A model generated the notes under the pieces. That model saw nothing but the letters and a program-made list of their open reading frames with translations. It did not search any database and was not told the origin of the DNA. From the NCBI GenBank assembly GCA_022564135.1, contig JADFLZ010000004.1:1-21672 (forward strand): DNA of 21,672 bases, read 5' to 3'. This DNA comes from Candidatus Zixiibacteriota bacterium. GTDB taxonomy: Bacteria > Zixibacteria > MSB-5A5 > GN15 > FEB-12. The position numbers and the translations under genes were made by a program. This document shows, piece by piece, positions 1-7,075 of the stretch. How positions within the stretch are numbered: position 1 is the stretch's first letter; every line of letters begins with the position of its first letter.

Positions 1-696
1 CCTTTGTCAGGCATAAGCGGTTTTGCCTCGCTGCTTGAGAGAGATTTAGAGGATGACGACCCCAAAATGAAACTGGTTCTTAAAATTAAACGCGGGGCTG
101 AAATTCTTAACGAGACAGTCAGCAATCTTCTGAACTATACCAGATTCAGCGAATTAAACAGAACAGACTGTTCTTATCCGGCCTATCTAAAATCAATAAT
201 TGATGATTTCAACACACAATCAGAGGAAACAGGAAAGAAAAACAAAGTAGAATTTGAGGTTTCTGAATACCTGGCCGGAAAAAAGGTAATGATTTCGCTG
301 GACAAAATACTGTTTCGTCAGTCGCTCTACAATATTCTGATAAACGCGGTGGAAGCAATGGACGGTAGCGGCAAATTAGAAGTCAATCTGATGACTTATG
401 CCGCAAACGAGACACCGGAGATGTTTAAGAACAAGCTGCCGCTGGAATTTGGTGAACAGCTTCTGGTAACATCGATTAGCGACAACGGACCCGGCATAAA
501 AGCTGAGCATCGTGAAAAGATATTTGCGCCCTTTTTCACAACAAAACAAAGTGGCAGCGGCTTAGGCCTGGCTGTCGCCTGGAAATTGGTAAAGGCACAT
601 GGAGGAGAAATTCTTCTTGCAGAAAAGCAGCAGGAAGGAACAACTTTCCACATTTTACTGCCGGCTAAGATTGACGCCGTGCAAACGGGGAATTAA
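1..696 (+). CDS. Sensor histidine kinase, 3' part (FlrB/FleS-like)
   Basis: This is the C-terminal 231 residues of a two-component sensor kinase whose start lies before the window. The first codon is Pro, followed by LSGISGFASLLERD. That is what normally follows the HEIRNP H-box, so the phosphorylated His should lie about five codons upstream. The second dimerisation helix follows (about residues 20-50). Next comes a complete HATPase domain: an N-box (YNILINAVEAM, about 110-120), a G1 box (SDNGPGI), an F-box (FAPFFTTK) and a G2 box (GSGLGL). It ends at 696, two bases before the ATG of the response regulator, so the two genes are co-transcribed and form a cognate pair. In this flagellar setting the pair resembles FlrB/FlrC or FleS/FleR, which control RpoN-dependent class III flagellar genes. 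The kinase family is certain. The flagellar role is inferred from the neighbours, and the sensory domain is not visible. Confidence 0.93.
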   Translation, partial: PLSGISGFASLLERDLEDDDPKMKLVLKIKRGAEILNETVSNLLNYTRFSELNRTDCSYPAYLKSIIDDFNTQSEETGKKNKVEFEVSEYLAGKKVMISLDKILFRQSLYNILINAVEAMDGSGKLEVNLMTYAANETPEMFKNKLPLEFGEQLLVTSISDNGPGIKAEHREKIFAPFFTTKQSGSGLGLAVAWKLVKAHGGEILLAEKQQEGTTFHILLPAKIDAVQTGN

Positions 697-698
697 CA

Positions 699-2054
699 AT
701 GAAGTTTTCTGTTTTAGTTGTCGACGATGACAAGCTCGTCAATGATTTTGTGGTAGAGTCATTGAACCGGGCAGGTTATAACTGTCAGACTGTTATGTCC
801 GGGGAAGAGGCTATAATCGAATTAGAAGAGGCGCCGTTTGATGTCGTCCTGCTTGATTTGAAAATGAAAGGCATGGACGGAATTGAGACCTTAAAGCAGA
901 TAAAAAAACTCAGACCTGACACCCAAGTGGTAATGATGACGGCCTTCGGAACGGTTGAAACCGCAGTCCGGGCTATGAAATTTGGCGCCGCAGATTTTCT
1001 GCTCAAGCCGGTTTCGCCGGAAACGCTGGAATTCAAATTGTCTCAGCTGACCGAACTGATACAGCTAAAAGCCGACAACGAACAGATGCGCCAGGACCTT
1101 TTCAGCAAATTTCATAATATGATTGGCAAATCAAAAGTAATGCACAATGTATTCGATCTGATTAATTCAATAGCCAATGCCCGTTCGACTGTAATGATAA
1201 CGGGACCATCGGGGACAGGTAAGGAACTGGTGGCGCGCTCAATCCACTTACTTTCACAGAGAAGAAATAAACCGTTTATCAAGCTGAACTGTGCTGCCTT
1301 ACCTGAGAATCTGGTTGAAGCAGAGCTTTTTGGTTATGAAAAAGGCGCATTTACAGATGCCAAGAAAACATCACGTGGCAGATTTGAACTGGCCGATGGA
1401 GGCAGTCTGCTGCTTGATGAAATCTCTGAAATGCCCATGAATCTGCAATCGAAGCTTTTGAGAGTTATTCAGGAAAGAGAATTCGAACGGGTCGGTTCCA
1501 GCGAGACGATATCAGTCGATGTCCGCCTGATCGCGACTTCCAACAGAAACTTAAAAGAATGCATTGCTCAGGGCAGATTCCGGGAGGATCTCTTTTTCCG
1601 CCTGAACGTTATTCCCGTAGTTTTGCCTCCGTTAAATGAGCGGCTTGAAGACATTCCACTTTTGGTTAAACATTTTTTTGAAAAATACAATGCAGAAAAC
1701 AATAAGAATGTCAAATCAATTGATCAGGATGCCATGAGACTCCTGGTAAACTATCACTGGCCCGGAAATATCCGGGAACTTGAAAATTTGATAGAAAGAG
1801 CAATCGTCACTTCTACCCGGGAAAATCTGACAGAGGATGATTTCCCTTCGGAACTCTCCTTAGGTACACTTGCCGATGAAATGCCCAGTATTCAAATTCC
1901 TATGACCTTGGAAGAAGGCAATAAATTCTTGATTTTACGGACTCTGGAAAAATTTGGTGGCAACAAGACCAAAGCCGCCGAAGCTCTGGGCTGTACTGCC
2001 AGAACAATCAGGAATAAACTGGCCGAGTACCGGGTAGGCCAGAATATCAATTAG
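699..2054 (+). CDS. Sigma-54-dependent response regulator (FlrC/FleR/NtrC family)
   Basis: A 451-residue activator with the full three-domain NtrC layout. The receiver domain (about 1-120) has the acidic pocket D9/D10, phospho-acceptor D53, T81 and K103. The AAA+ domain (about 130-370) has Walker A GPSGTGKE (169-176), a sigma-54 contact loop that reads GAFTDA (216-221) instead of GAFTGA, Walker B GGSLLLDE (234-241) and the arginine-finger region FREDLFFRLN. The Fis-type helix-turn-helix at the C-terminus reads NKTKAAEALGCTARTIRNKL. When phosphorylated by the upstream kinase it should drive ATP-dependent open-complex formation by RNA polymerase-RpoN. Two strong -24/-12 promoters in this window, before flgB and before flgF, are obvious candidate targets. 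The exact orthologue name (FlrC, FleR, FlgR) cannot be decided from sequence alone, so no symbol is given. Confidence 0.95.
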   Translation: MKFSVLVVDDDKLVNDFVVESLNRAGYNCQTVMSGEEAIIELEEAPFDVVLLDLKMKGMDGIETLKQIKKLRPDTQVVMMTAFGTVETAVRAMKFGAADFLLKPVSPETLEFKLSQLTELIQLKADNEQMRQDLFSKFHNMIGKSKVMHNVFDLINSIANARSTVMITGPSGTGKELVARSIHLLSQRRNKPFIKLNCAALPENLVEAELFGYEKGAFTDAKKTSRGRFELADGGSLLLDEISEMPMNLQSKLLRVIQEREFERVGSSETISVDVRLIATSNRNLKECIAQGRFREDLFFRLNVIPVVLPPLNERLEDIPLLVKHFFEKYNAENNKNVKSIDQDAMRLLVNYHWPGNIRELENLIERAIVTSTRENLTEDDFPSELSLGTLADEMPSIQIPMTLEEGNKFLILRTLEKFGGNKTKAAEALGCTARTIRNKLAEYRVGQNIN

Positions 2055-2084
2055 CCTCTTTTTTCGAACAGTAAAATCCACTTT

Positions 2085-2106
2085 AGCCGGCTTGAAAGAG
2101 CCGGCT
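2085..2106 (+). terminator. Hairpin after the response-regulator gene
   Basis: The self-complementary octamer AGCCGGCT occurs at 2085-2092 and again at 2099-2106, separated by TGAAAG. Transcribed, it gives an 8-bp GC-rich stem with a 6-base loop, 31 bases after the regulator stop codon. It is followed only by TTCT rather than a long U-tract, so it is at best a weak intrinsic terminator. It could equally be a partial terminator or an RNA-stabilising hairpin between the regulator and motA. Confidence 0.4.
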
Positions 2107-2118
2107 TTCTGCCGATAT
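2093..2118 (+). promoter_or_regulatory. Possible sigma-28 (FliA)-type promoter for motA
   Basis: GCCGATAT at 2111-2118 matches seven of the eight bases of the flagellar sigma-28 -10 consensus GCCGATAA. A weak -35-like element, TGAAAGAG at 2093-2100, lies 10 bases upstream, where the consensus is TAAAGTTT with 11 bases of spacing. motA and motB are classic late, sigma-28-dependent genes in many bacteria, so the position makes sense. The -35 match is poor and overlaps the hairpin at 2085-2106, so this is only a candidate. Confidence 0.25.
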
Positions 2119-2180
2119 ACAAGCAGACAGAATTGCCGGGATTTTGAACAGTTAAACCACAGATTTAGAACGGTAAACAG

Positions 2181-2939
2181 ATGGATTTTGCAACAGTTCT
2201 GGGGCTCATTATAGCCGTGGGGGCTATCCTGGGAGCATTCACTATTGAAGGCGGAAACATAGCTGCCATTTTTATGGCCGGTCCAATTCTGATTGTGGTA
2301 GGCGGAACTTTCGGGGCTACCATGATTACTACTTCCATGAAAACAGTTTTCAGTCTGCCCACGTATCTTCGACTTGCTTTCACAGGAATTTCGCTGTCTA
2401 CGCATTCAACTATCGAGCTAATTGTTAAGCTGGCTGAAAAGGCCAGACGCGAGGGTATTTTGGGCCTTGAATCGGACATGAGGGAAGTAAAAGACAGATT
2501 CTTGAAAAAAGCGATCCAGTTAGTTATTGACGGTACCGAAGTATCCACTCTCAAAGAAATTCTTGACAGTGAAATGACATATCTTGAAGAACGTCACAAA
2601 AAGGGGATAGACTTTTTCCAGAAAGCCGGCGGTTTTGCACCGACTATGGGCATTTTAGGCACTGTCTTAGGTCTGGTGCATACTCTTGGTAACACAGATG
2701 ATGCCGGCAAGATGGCGGCCGCAATTGCGGCAGCTTTTATTGCTACTCTTTGGGGGGTGGCTTTGGCAAATGTCTTTTTGCTGCCAATCGCTGACAAACT
2801 GAGATTAAGGCATGAAGAAGAGATGTCACACTGGGAGCTTATCACCGAAGGCGTAGTGGCTATTCAATCCGGTGATAACCCGCGTAATATCAAAACAAGA
2901 CTCCACTGTTTTATCCCTCCTCACACTCGCGATGAATAG
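2181..2939 (+). CDS. motA: Flagellar motor stator protein MotA
   Basis: A 252-residue inner-membrane protein, the proton-channel subunit that with MotB forms the stator and pushes on FliG. There are four hydrophobic segments: two near the N-terminus (about 4-22 and 28-50, the latter with the GPILIVVGGTFGA signature) and two near the C-terminus (about 150-170 and 180-205). The last pair carries the hallmark AGGFAPTMGILGTVLGL, with the conserved proline at the channel. The charged cytoplasmic loop (KARREGILGLE and following) is the part that contacts FliG. Length is normal for the MotA/PomA family. The start is the ATG at 2181. motB follows after 5 bases, confirming the pair. The pair lies between the regulator and the basal-body operon, separated from each by more than 120 bases. 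PomA (sodium-driven) cannot be excluded from sequence alone. Confidence 0.95.
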   Translation: MDFATVLGLIIAVGAILGAFTIEGGNIAAIFMAGPILIVVGGTFGATMITTSMKTVFSLPTYLRLAFTGISLSTHSTIELIVKLAEKARREGILGLESDMREVKDRFLKKAIQLVIDGTEVSTLKEILDSEMTYLEERHKKGIDFFQKAGGFAPTMGILGTVLGLVHTLGNTDDAGKMAAAIAAAFIATLWGVALANVFLLPIADKLRLRHEEEMSHWELITEGVVAIQSGDNPRNIKTRLHCFIPPHTRDE

Positions 2940-2944
2940 ATAAA

Positions 2945-3685
2945 ATGCGGCGCAGGAAAAGAAAAAATCTTAATCACGATAACCCTGATCGATGGCTGCT
3001 GACCTACGCTGATCTGATAACACTGCTGCTGGCATTCTTTATCGTGATGTATTCAATGTCGCGCCTTGATGCCAAAAAGTTTGGTGAGGTTACTGCAGAG
3101 CTGCAGGCTGTACTAAAAGGCGGTAACAACGCTGTCCTGAGATTTAAGGACAAGCAATCATCAAAAGGGCATGGTGTTCTCAAAATAGGCAAGCTGAAAA
3201 TGCTGCAGCAACTGATCGATAAAAAGTTTGAACAAGTTGATAAACAGAAAAAAATTCAAACTGAAATCACCGAGCGAGGTCTGGTTGTTCATATTATGGA
3301 AACTACTTTATTTAATGAAGGCTCGGAAAAGCTGCGCAATGCGGCTCTGGATGTTCTCGACCTTATCTATGCAGAGATTAAAGATACCAAAAATCATATC
3401 CGCATTGAAGGGCATACCGATGACCGGCCGATTAAAAATGTCAACTTTACTTCAAACTGGGAACTTTCGGTAGCCAGGGCGACTTCGGTTGTTGAATACT
3501 TTGTCGAAAGTCACAAATTTCCCGCTGAGAGAATATCTGCTCTCGGTTACGGCGAGTTTCGTCCTTTGGTGCCCAATACCTCAATAGAAAACCGCGCCCA
3601 AAACCGCCGGGTTGATGTTGTCATTCTTACCGATCAGCTTTCCATCAAAGAGCCATCGTCGTCGCTATATGATTTTAATGGTTAG
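2945..3685 (+). CDS. motB: Flagellar motor stator protein MotB
   Basis: A 246-residue partner of MotA. A short, very basic cytoplasmic N-terminus (MRRRKRK) is followed by the single transmembrane helix with the signature DRWLLTYADLITLLLAFFIV. D23 is the ion-carrying aspartate. A plug/linker region (about 50-120) leads to a C-terminal OmpA-like peptidoglycan-binding domain (about 110-230). That domain contains IRIEGHTDDRPI, the NWELSVARATSV helix and NRRVDVVIL, the set of residues that anchors the stator to the cell wall. Length and order are standard. It directly follows motA. It is followed by a 174-base gap holding the RpoN promoter for the next operon and a small inverted repeat, GGTAA-GATT-TTACC, at 3685-3698, right at the stop codon. 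Confidence 0.96.
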   Translation: MRRRKRKNLNHDNPDRWLLTYADLITLLLAFFIVMYSMSRLDAKKFGEVTAELQAVLKGGNNAVLRFKDKQSSKGHGVLKIGKLKMLQQLIDKKFEQVDKQKKIQTEITERGLVVHIMETTLFNEGSEKLRNAALDVLDLIYAEIKDTKNHIRIEGHTDDRPIKNVNFTSNWELSVARATSVVEYFVESHKFPAERISALGYGEFRPLVPNTSIENRAQNRRVDVVILTDQLSIKEPSSSLYDFNG

Positions 3686-3807
3686 GTAAGATTTTACCGC
3701 CTTGTTCAGAAATTATTTCCATTACAGTCTCAGAACTTAGCTCAATTTGTACTGGTTTTGAAGTCTAACATAATGGACAGCAAAGCGTTAATGTGGCAGC
3801 GCTGTTT

Positions 3808-3823
3808 TGGCACAATCGTTGCA
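3808..3823 (+). promoter_or_regulatory. Sigma-54 (RpoN) -24/-12 promoter for the flgB operon
   Basis: TGGCACAATCGTTGCA matches the RpoN consensus TGGCAC-N5-TTGCW at every defined position. GG at 3809-3810 and GC at 3821-3822 have exactly the required 10 bases between them. The predicted transcript start is about 3834, giving a leader of about 26 bases before the flgB ATG at 3860. It stands alone in the motB-flgB gap. RpoN promoters need an enhancer-binding activator, and one of the right family is encoded at 699-2054. No enhancer motif can be assigned with certainty, but AAGTC at 3761 and GACAG at 3776 recur in front of the flgF promoter. Confidence 0.85.
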
Positions 3824-3859
3824 ATACGTCTGACTGAGAAACTTTGGATTAGATAAATA

Positions 3860-4273
3860 ATGGTTAGTAAATTACAAAATTTTCTATTTATAAAAAGTGG
3901 TGTTCCCAAGTTGGAGAACTATCTGAATCTTACCTCACTGCGCCATAAGTTAAAAGCAGGCAATGTGGCTAATGTCGGCACTCCGGGTTACAAGAGCCGC
4001 GATATTAGTTTTGAAGAAGAATTCAAGAAGCTGAATGGTAATACTCAAAGACTCAAAGGGGAGCTGACCGACCCGGCTCATATAGCTTTGGGGCAGCACA
4101 AAAGCCGTCCTCCTAAAGTAGTAGAGACAGCGGTCGTCAAGGGGGAGCTTAATTCAGTAGATATTGATGTAGAGATTTCAGATATGGCCCAAAATGAACT
4201 TCTTTTTACAATCGGAGCCAGACTTTTGCAAAGTAAATTTGATGGCATAAGAAAGGCTATTACCAGCAGGTAG
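3860..4273 (+). CDS. flgB: Flagellar basal-body rod protein FlgB
   Basis: A 137-residue proximal rod protein that sits next to FliE and the MS-ring. It is exported by the flagellar type III apparatus without a cleaved signal. The N-terminal rod signature runs from about residue 17 (LENYLNLTSLRHKLKAGNVA, then NVGTPGYKSRDISFEEEF). The C-terminal helix (DMAQNELLFTIGARLLQSKF) is the matching coiled-coil strand. Length is typical. It is the first gene after the RpoN promoter, and flgC starts 7 bases after its stop. No strong Shine-Dalgarno is visible before the ATG at 3860, only GGATTAGAT. The first residues, MVSKLQNFLFIKSGVPKLE, fit the family, so this start is preferred. Confidence 0.95.
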   Translation: MVSKLQNFLFIKSGVPKLENYLNLTSLRHKLKAGNVANVGTPGYKSRDISFEEEFKKLNGNTQRLKGELTDPAHIALGQHKSRPPKVVETAVVKGELNSVDIDVEISDMAQNELLFTIGARLLQSKFDGIRKAITSR

Positions 4274-4280
4274 GAAAGAT

Positions 4281-4775
4281 ATGTCAGGAATTCTAAATGC
4301 TATAAAAGTTTCAGCGGCCGGGTTATCGGTACAGCGGGCAAAAATGAACGCTGTCGCAGAAAACATTGCCAATGCTGAGACAACCAAAACCAAAGCCGGC
4401 GGTCCCTATCGCCGTCAGTCTGTAGTCGTCAGCGAAAGCCGCGAAAAATTAAAATTCAGCACGCTGATGCAAAAAGCAGGCAGCAAACTTCGGCGCACAA
4501 ACTCAAAGCATATGACAGGTGTCGGTCAAACTGCCAGCGGATCAATGGAAATTTCCAGAGCACAATGGAAAACAGAACGAGCTGCCAAAGATGCTTTCAA
4601 ATTGGTTTATGAGCCCAGTCATCCGCACGCCGACGAAAACGGCTATGTCAAAATGCCGGATGTCGAAATTATTACTGAAATGGTAGATATGATGGCTGCT
4701 TCCAGAGCATACGAAGCAAACACAGTAGCCATCTCAGCTGCCAAAAATATGGCCAGCGAGGCGCTGGACATATAA
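4281..4775 (+). CDS. flgC: Flagellar basal-body rod protein FlgC
   Basis: A 164-residue proximal rod protein, an export substrate that stacks with FlgB and FlgF. It opens with the family pattern SAAGLSVQRAKMNAVAENIA-N (about 11-31) and then GGPYRRQ. The conserved VYEPSHPHADENGYVKMPDV stretch lies at about 112-132. The C-terminal signature EMVDMMAASRAYEANTVAI is followed by a short helix. It is slightly longer than many FlgC proteins because of a basic loop between residues about 55 and 95. The start ATG at 4281 has GGAAAG just upstream. Gene order flgB-flgC-(unknown)-fliE is standard apart from the extra small gene. Confidence 0.95.
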   Translation: MSGILNAIKVSAAGLSVQRAKMNAVAENIANAETTKTKAGGPYRRQSVVVSESREKLKFSTLMQKAGSKLRRTNSKHMTGVGQTASGSMEISRAQWKTERAAKDAFKLVYEPSHPHADENGYVKMPDVEIITEMVDMMAASRAYEANTVAISAAKNMASEALDI

Positions 4776-4792
4776 ACTTTTAGAGGACAAAG

Positions 4793-5122
4793 ATGAAGAT
4801 TAGCCCCATAGGAATTAGTGCTTATCAACACGTTCAAAGCGTTAACAACTTAGATCGCGCCAGCAAACAGCAGGAGGCAGCGGATAAAGTCAGTTCAAAA
4901 CTGACAATCAGCCCCCAGCAGGAAAACGCGATTTCGGCAGTATCTATCAAGCCGTCTACGGTAATTACCGAAAACGTCTTGAACGGTTCTGAAAAGGCAG
5001 CCCTGGACCAGCTGATAAAAGTCATAAGTGAAAACTCTGTCTCGAAACTCGGCTATTCCAGAAATGATAGAAATATCGAATCGCCGGAAGCGGTCGGCAA
5101 GATTATTGACGTTAAGGTATAA
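4793..5122 (+). CDS. Small unknown protein between flgC and fliE
   Basis: A 109-residue protein I cannot assign to a named family. It has a good Shine-Dalgarno (AGAGGA, 4781-4786) 6 bases before the ATG. It begins 17 bases after flgC and ends 3 bases before fliE, so it is translated as part of the rod operon. The N-terminal half (MKISPIGISAYQHVQ...) is polar, Ser/Gln/Lys-rich and probably disordered, like the N-terminus of an exported flagellar protein or of FlgM. The C-terminal half has one likely amphipathic helix (NGSEKAALDQLIKVISEN) and ends in a hydrophobic GKIIDVKV. There is no signal peptide, membrane segment or cysteine. Possible roles include a rod accessory protein, an export substrate or a small regulator. 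The sigma-28-binding helices of FlgM are not convincingly present. It is a real gene by context and ribosome site, with function unknown. Confidence 0.8.
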   Translation: MKISPIGISAYQHVQSVNNLDRASKQQEAADKVSSKLTISPQQENAISAVSIKPSTVITENVLNGSEKAALDQLIKVISENSVSKLGYSRNDRNIESPEAVGKIIDVKV

Positions 5123-5125
5123 AAA

Positions 5126-5446
5126 ATGTCTGTAGGTTCAATAAATAACATGAATTTGATTCCCGGATTAGCTGACCAGATTAAGGTAGTTAAGCCCGGC
5201 ATTGAAGCCGTCAGCCCGGAATCAAAAGCAGAATTTGGAAATCTCTTAACAGATTTGATAAATTCGGTTAACCAGCTGCATACAGAATCCGGTCAGGCGC
5301 AGGAAGCGCTGATGAACGGCGACCCGGTGGAATTACATCAGGTCATGATTAAGGCCGAAGAGGCCGGACTGGCAACCGATCTCTTACTGGAAATTAGAAA
5401 CAGACTGATCAGTGCCTATAATGAACTGATTAGAATGCCCATCTAA
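5126..5446 (+). CDS. fliE: Flagellar hook-basal body protein FliE
   Basis: A 106-residue rod adapter that joins the MS-ring to FlgB and is the first protein exported. The family region spans about 34-106: FGNLLTDLINSVNQLHTESG, then NGDPVELHQVMIKAEEAGLA and the C-terminal helix EIRNRLISAYNELIRMPI. All of these are characteristic of FliE. Length is normal. It follows the small unknown gene by 3 bases and is followed by 67 non-coding bases before fliF. The N-terminal about 30 residues are variable, as usual. Confidence 0.95.
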   Translation: MSVGSINNMNLIPGLADQIKVVKPGIEAVSPESKAEFGNLLTDLINSVNQLHTESGQAQEALMNGDPVELHQVMIKAEEAGLATDLLLEIRNRLISAYNELIRMPI

Positions 5447-5466
5447 ATAGGATTTTTGGATTGGCT

Positions 5467-5490
5467 GATGTGACAATAGGATGTCGCATC
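5467..5490 (+). other. Hairpin between fliE and fliF
   Basis: GATGTGAC (5467-5474) and GTCGCATC (5483-5490) pair over 8 bp, with one G-U wobble, around the loop AATAGGAT. The hairpin lies 20 bases after the fliE stop and 23 bases before the fliF ATG. There is no U-tract, so it is not a classic terminator. It could separate messenger levels of fliE and fliF by processing or stabilisation, or be a protein-binding dyad. Confidence 0.4.
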
Positions 5491-5513
5491 AATACATATA
5501 GATAGGAACTTAA

Positions 5514-7073
5514 ATGGAACAGCTTAAGGCGTTCTGGGAAAATGTAATGGCCTACGTTGGCCAGATGACTGCCAGCCAGGTGATGCTGCTATTTGGTATT
5601 ACAGCAGGATCTATTGTTGGTATAGTCTTTATGGTCGGCTGGCTCAGCAGCGTAACTTATTCACGCCTCTATTCTAATCTCAACGAAGAAGCGTCGGGCG
5701 AGATAATCACTTATCTAAACGACAATAAAATTCCGTTCACAATCTCTCAAGGGGGGCACGCTATAGACGTACCTTCCGACAAAGTCTACCAGACCAGAAT
5801 TAGTCTGGCCTCAGAAGGACTGCCCAACGCAGGGTATTTGGGGTATTCAATTTTCGACCAGAATCAGCTGGGCATGACGGATTTTCTGCAAAACTTAAAT
5901 TTTCGCCGCGCCCTGGAGGGAGAGCTGACTCGTACAATCATACAGTTAGATGAAGTCTCAGCTGCCAGGGTACACCTGGTCATGCCCAAAGACAGACTGT
6001 TTAAAAAAGACCAAAACCAGACCACGGCTTCGGTTATTCTCAAACTAAAAGGAAGCAGCGGTCTGACGGGTATGCAGATTAACGGCATAACTCACCTGGT
6101 GGCTTCATCTGTTGAAGGCTTAACTCCTGATAAAATTACGATCGTTGACTACAACGGCAATCTATTGTCGTCAGGTCAGCAGCATGACCCTCTGGCGGGA
6201 CTGTCGTCATCACAGCTTCAGGTCCGCAAGAACGTAGAACAATACCTGGAAGATAAGGCAGAATCCATGCTGGCCACGGTATTAGGTGCCGGCAAAGCGG
6301 TTGTTCGCATTACAGTCGACCTGAATTTTCAGCAGGTTGAACGAACCGTCGAGACTTATGATCCCAATACGCCTTCAATCAGGAGCGAAGAAAAAACACG
6401 TGCCACAAATAGTTCAGTAGATAAGCAGGAAGAAGCTGCCGAAAACGAGGAAGAGTCATCCACAGAAACAACTATAACCAACTATGAACTTAATAAAACC
6501 GTTGAGCATATCGTCAACGCCGTCGGCACAGTCGACCGGCTTTCTATTGCGGTAATGATTGACGGCATTTATACTCCTGCCGAAGAAGAGGGCGGCGAAC
6601 CTATATATCAGCCTCGTGGTCAGGAAGAACTCGACAGACTTTCTTCAATAGTCAGAAACGCAGTAGGCTTTGACCAGCAGAGAAGCGACCAGATAGAAAT
6701 GTTCAACATTTCCTTCGACCACGGGTCACTGCAAGTCGACCAGACAGCTTTAGACTCAATGTACATGAGAGAATTCATCATGGAGATCGCTCAAAAGGTT
6801 GGCACGGTGCTCTTGTTCGTATTCTTGTTTTTCTTTGTGAAAAAACGAGTTAAAAAATTCTTTGAAGTGCTGGGCAAATTTACGATTCCATCTCAACCGC
6901 TAACGGTTGCCAGTACTGCGTCAGCGCAAGCATCGCCTATAAGGCAAGCGCCGGAGGTTCAGCCGATTGTGGCGGAAAAGCGCGAGCCAACTCTGATTGA
7001 CCAGATGCAGGAAACCGCTAAAGGTGAACCGGAAGAAATAGCAAAAGTAATTAAAACAATAATGGTTGACTAA
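5514..7073 (+). CDS. fliF: Flagellar MS-ring protein FliF
   Basis: A 519-residue inner-membrane protein that forms the MS-ring platform for rod, export gate and C-ring. TM1 is at about 22-44. The ring-building YscJ-like domain follows (about 45-220), containing NDNKIPFTISQGG, GLPNAGYLGYSIFD, FRRALEGELTRTI and ARVHLVMPKD. The FliF C-domain (about 240-410) has KAVVRITVDLNFQQVE, followed by an acidic EEAAENEEESS linker. TM2 is at about 429-443, then the basic KKRVKKFFE. The C-terminal EEIAKVIKTIMVD is the FliG-binding tail. Length is at the shorter end of the family but all parts are present. ATG at 5514 has AGGAA upstream. The fliG ATG is 2 bases after the stop. Confidence 0.97.
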   Translation: MEQLKAFWENVMAYVGQMTASQVMLLFGITAGSIVGIVFMVGWLSSVTYSRLYSNLNEEASGEIITYLNDNKIPFTISQGGHAIDVPSDKVYQTRISLASEGLPNAGYLGYSIFDQNQLGMTDFLQNLNFRRALEGELTRTIIQLDEVSAARVHLVMPKDRLFKKDQNQTTASVILKLKGSSGLTGMQINGITHLVASSVEGLTPDKITIVDYNGNLLSSGQQHDPLAGLSSSQLQVRKNVEQYLEDKAESMLATVLGAGKAVVRITVDLNFQQVERTVETYDPNTPSIRSEEKTRATNSSVDKQEEAAENEEESSTETTITNYELNKTVEHIVNAVGTVDRLSIAVMIDGIYTPAEEEGGEPIYQPRGQEELDRLSSIVRNAVGFDQQRSDQIEMFNISFDHGSLQVDQTALDSMYMREFIMEIAQKVGTVLLFVFLFFFVKKRVKKFFEVLGKFTIPSQPLTVASTASAQASPIRQAPEVQPIVAEKREPTLIDQMQETAKGEPEEIAKVIKTIMVD

Positions 7074-7075
7074 TT

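Larger units (their letters stand above)
2066..2178 (+). repeat. Three copies of GAACRGTwAAA upstream of motA
   Basis: Three near-identical short direct repeats lie in the 126-base gap before motA: GAACAGTAAAA at 2066-2076, GAACAGTTAAA at 2146-2156 and GAACGGTAAAC at 2168-2178. The last one sits directly in front of the motA ATG. They could be operator half-sites or chance A-rich similarity. No protein that binds this motif is known to me. Confidence 0.3.

Noticed and set aside
1935..2554. Two overlapping minus-strand frames across the end of the regulator and the start of motA
   Set aside because: Both run opposite well-conserved coding sequence and have no recognisable domain.
4793..5122. 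Identification of the small unknown protein as FlgM
   Set aside because: The N-terminus is vaguely similar, but the C-terminal sigma-28-binding helices with their basic pattern are not evident, so no symbol was given.
6800..6815. TGGCACGGTGCTCTTG, resembling a -24 element
   Set aside because: There is no GC at the required 10-base spacing, and it lies inside the second membrane helix of fliF.
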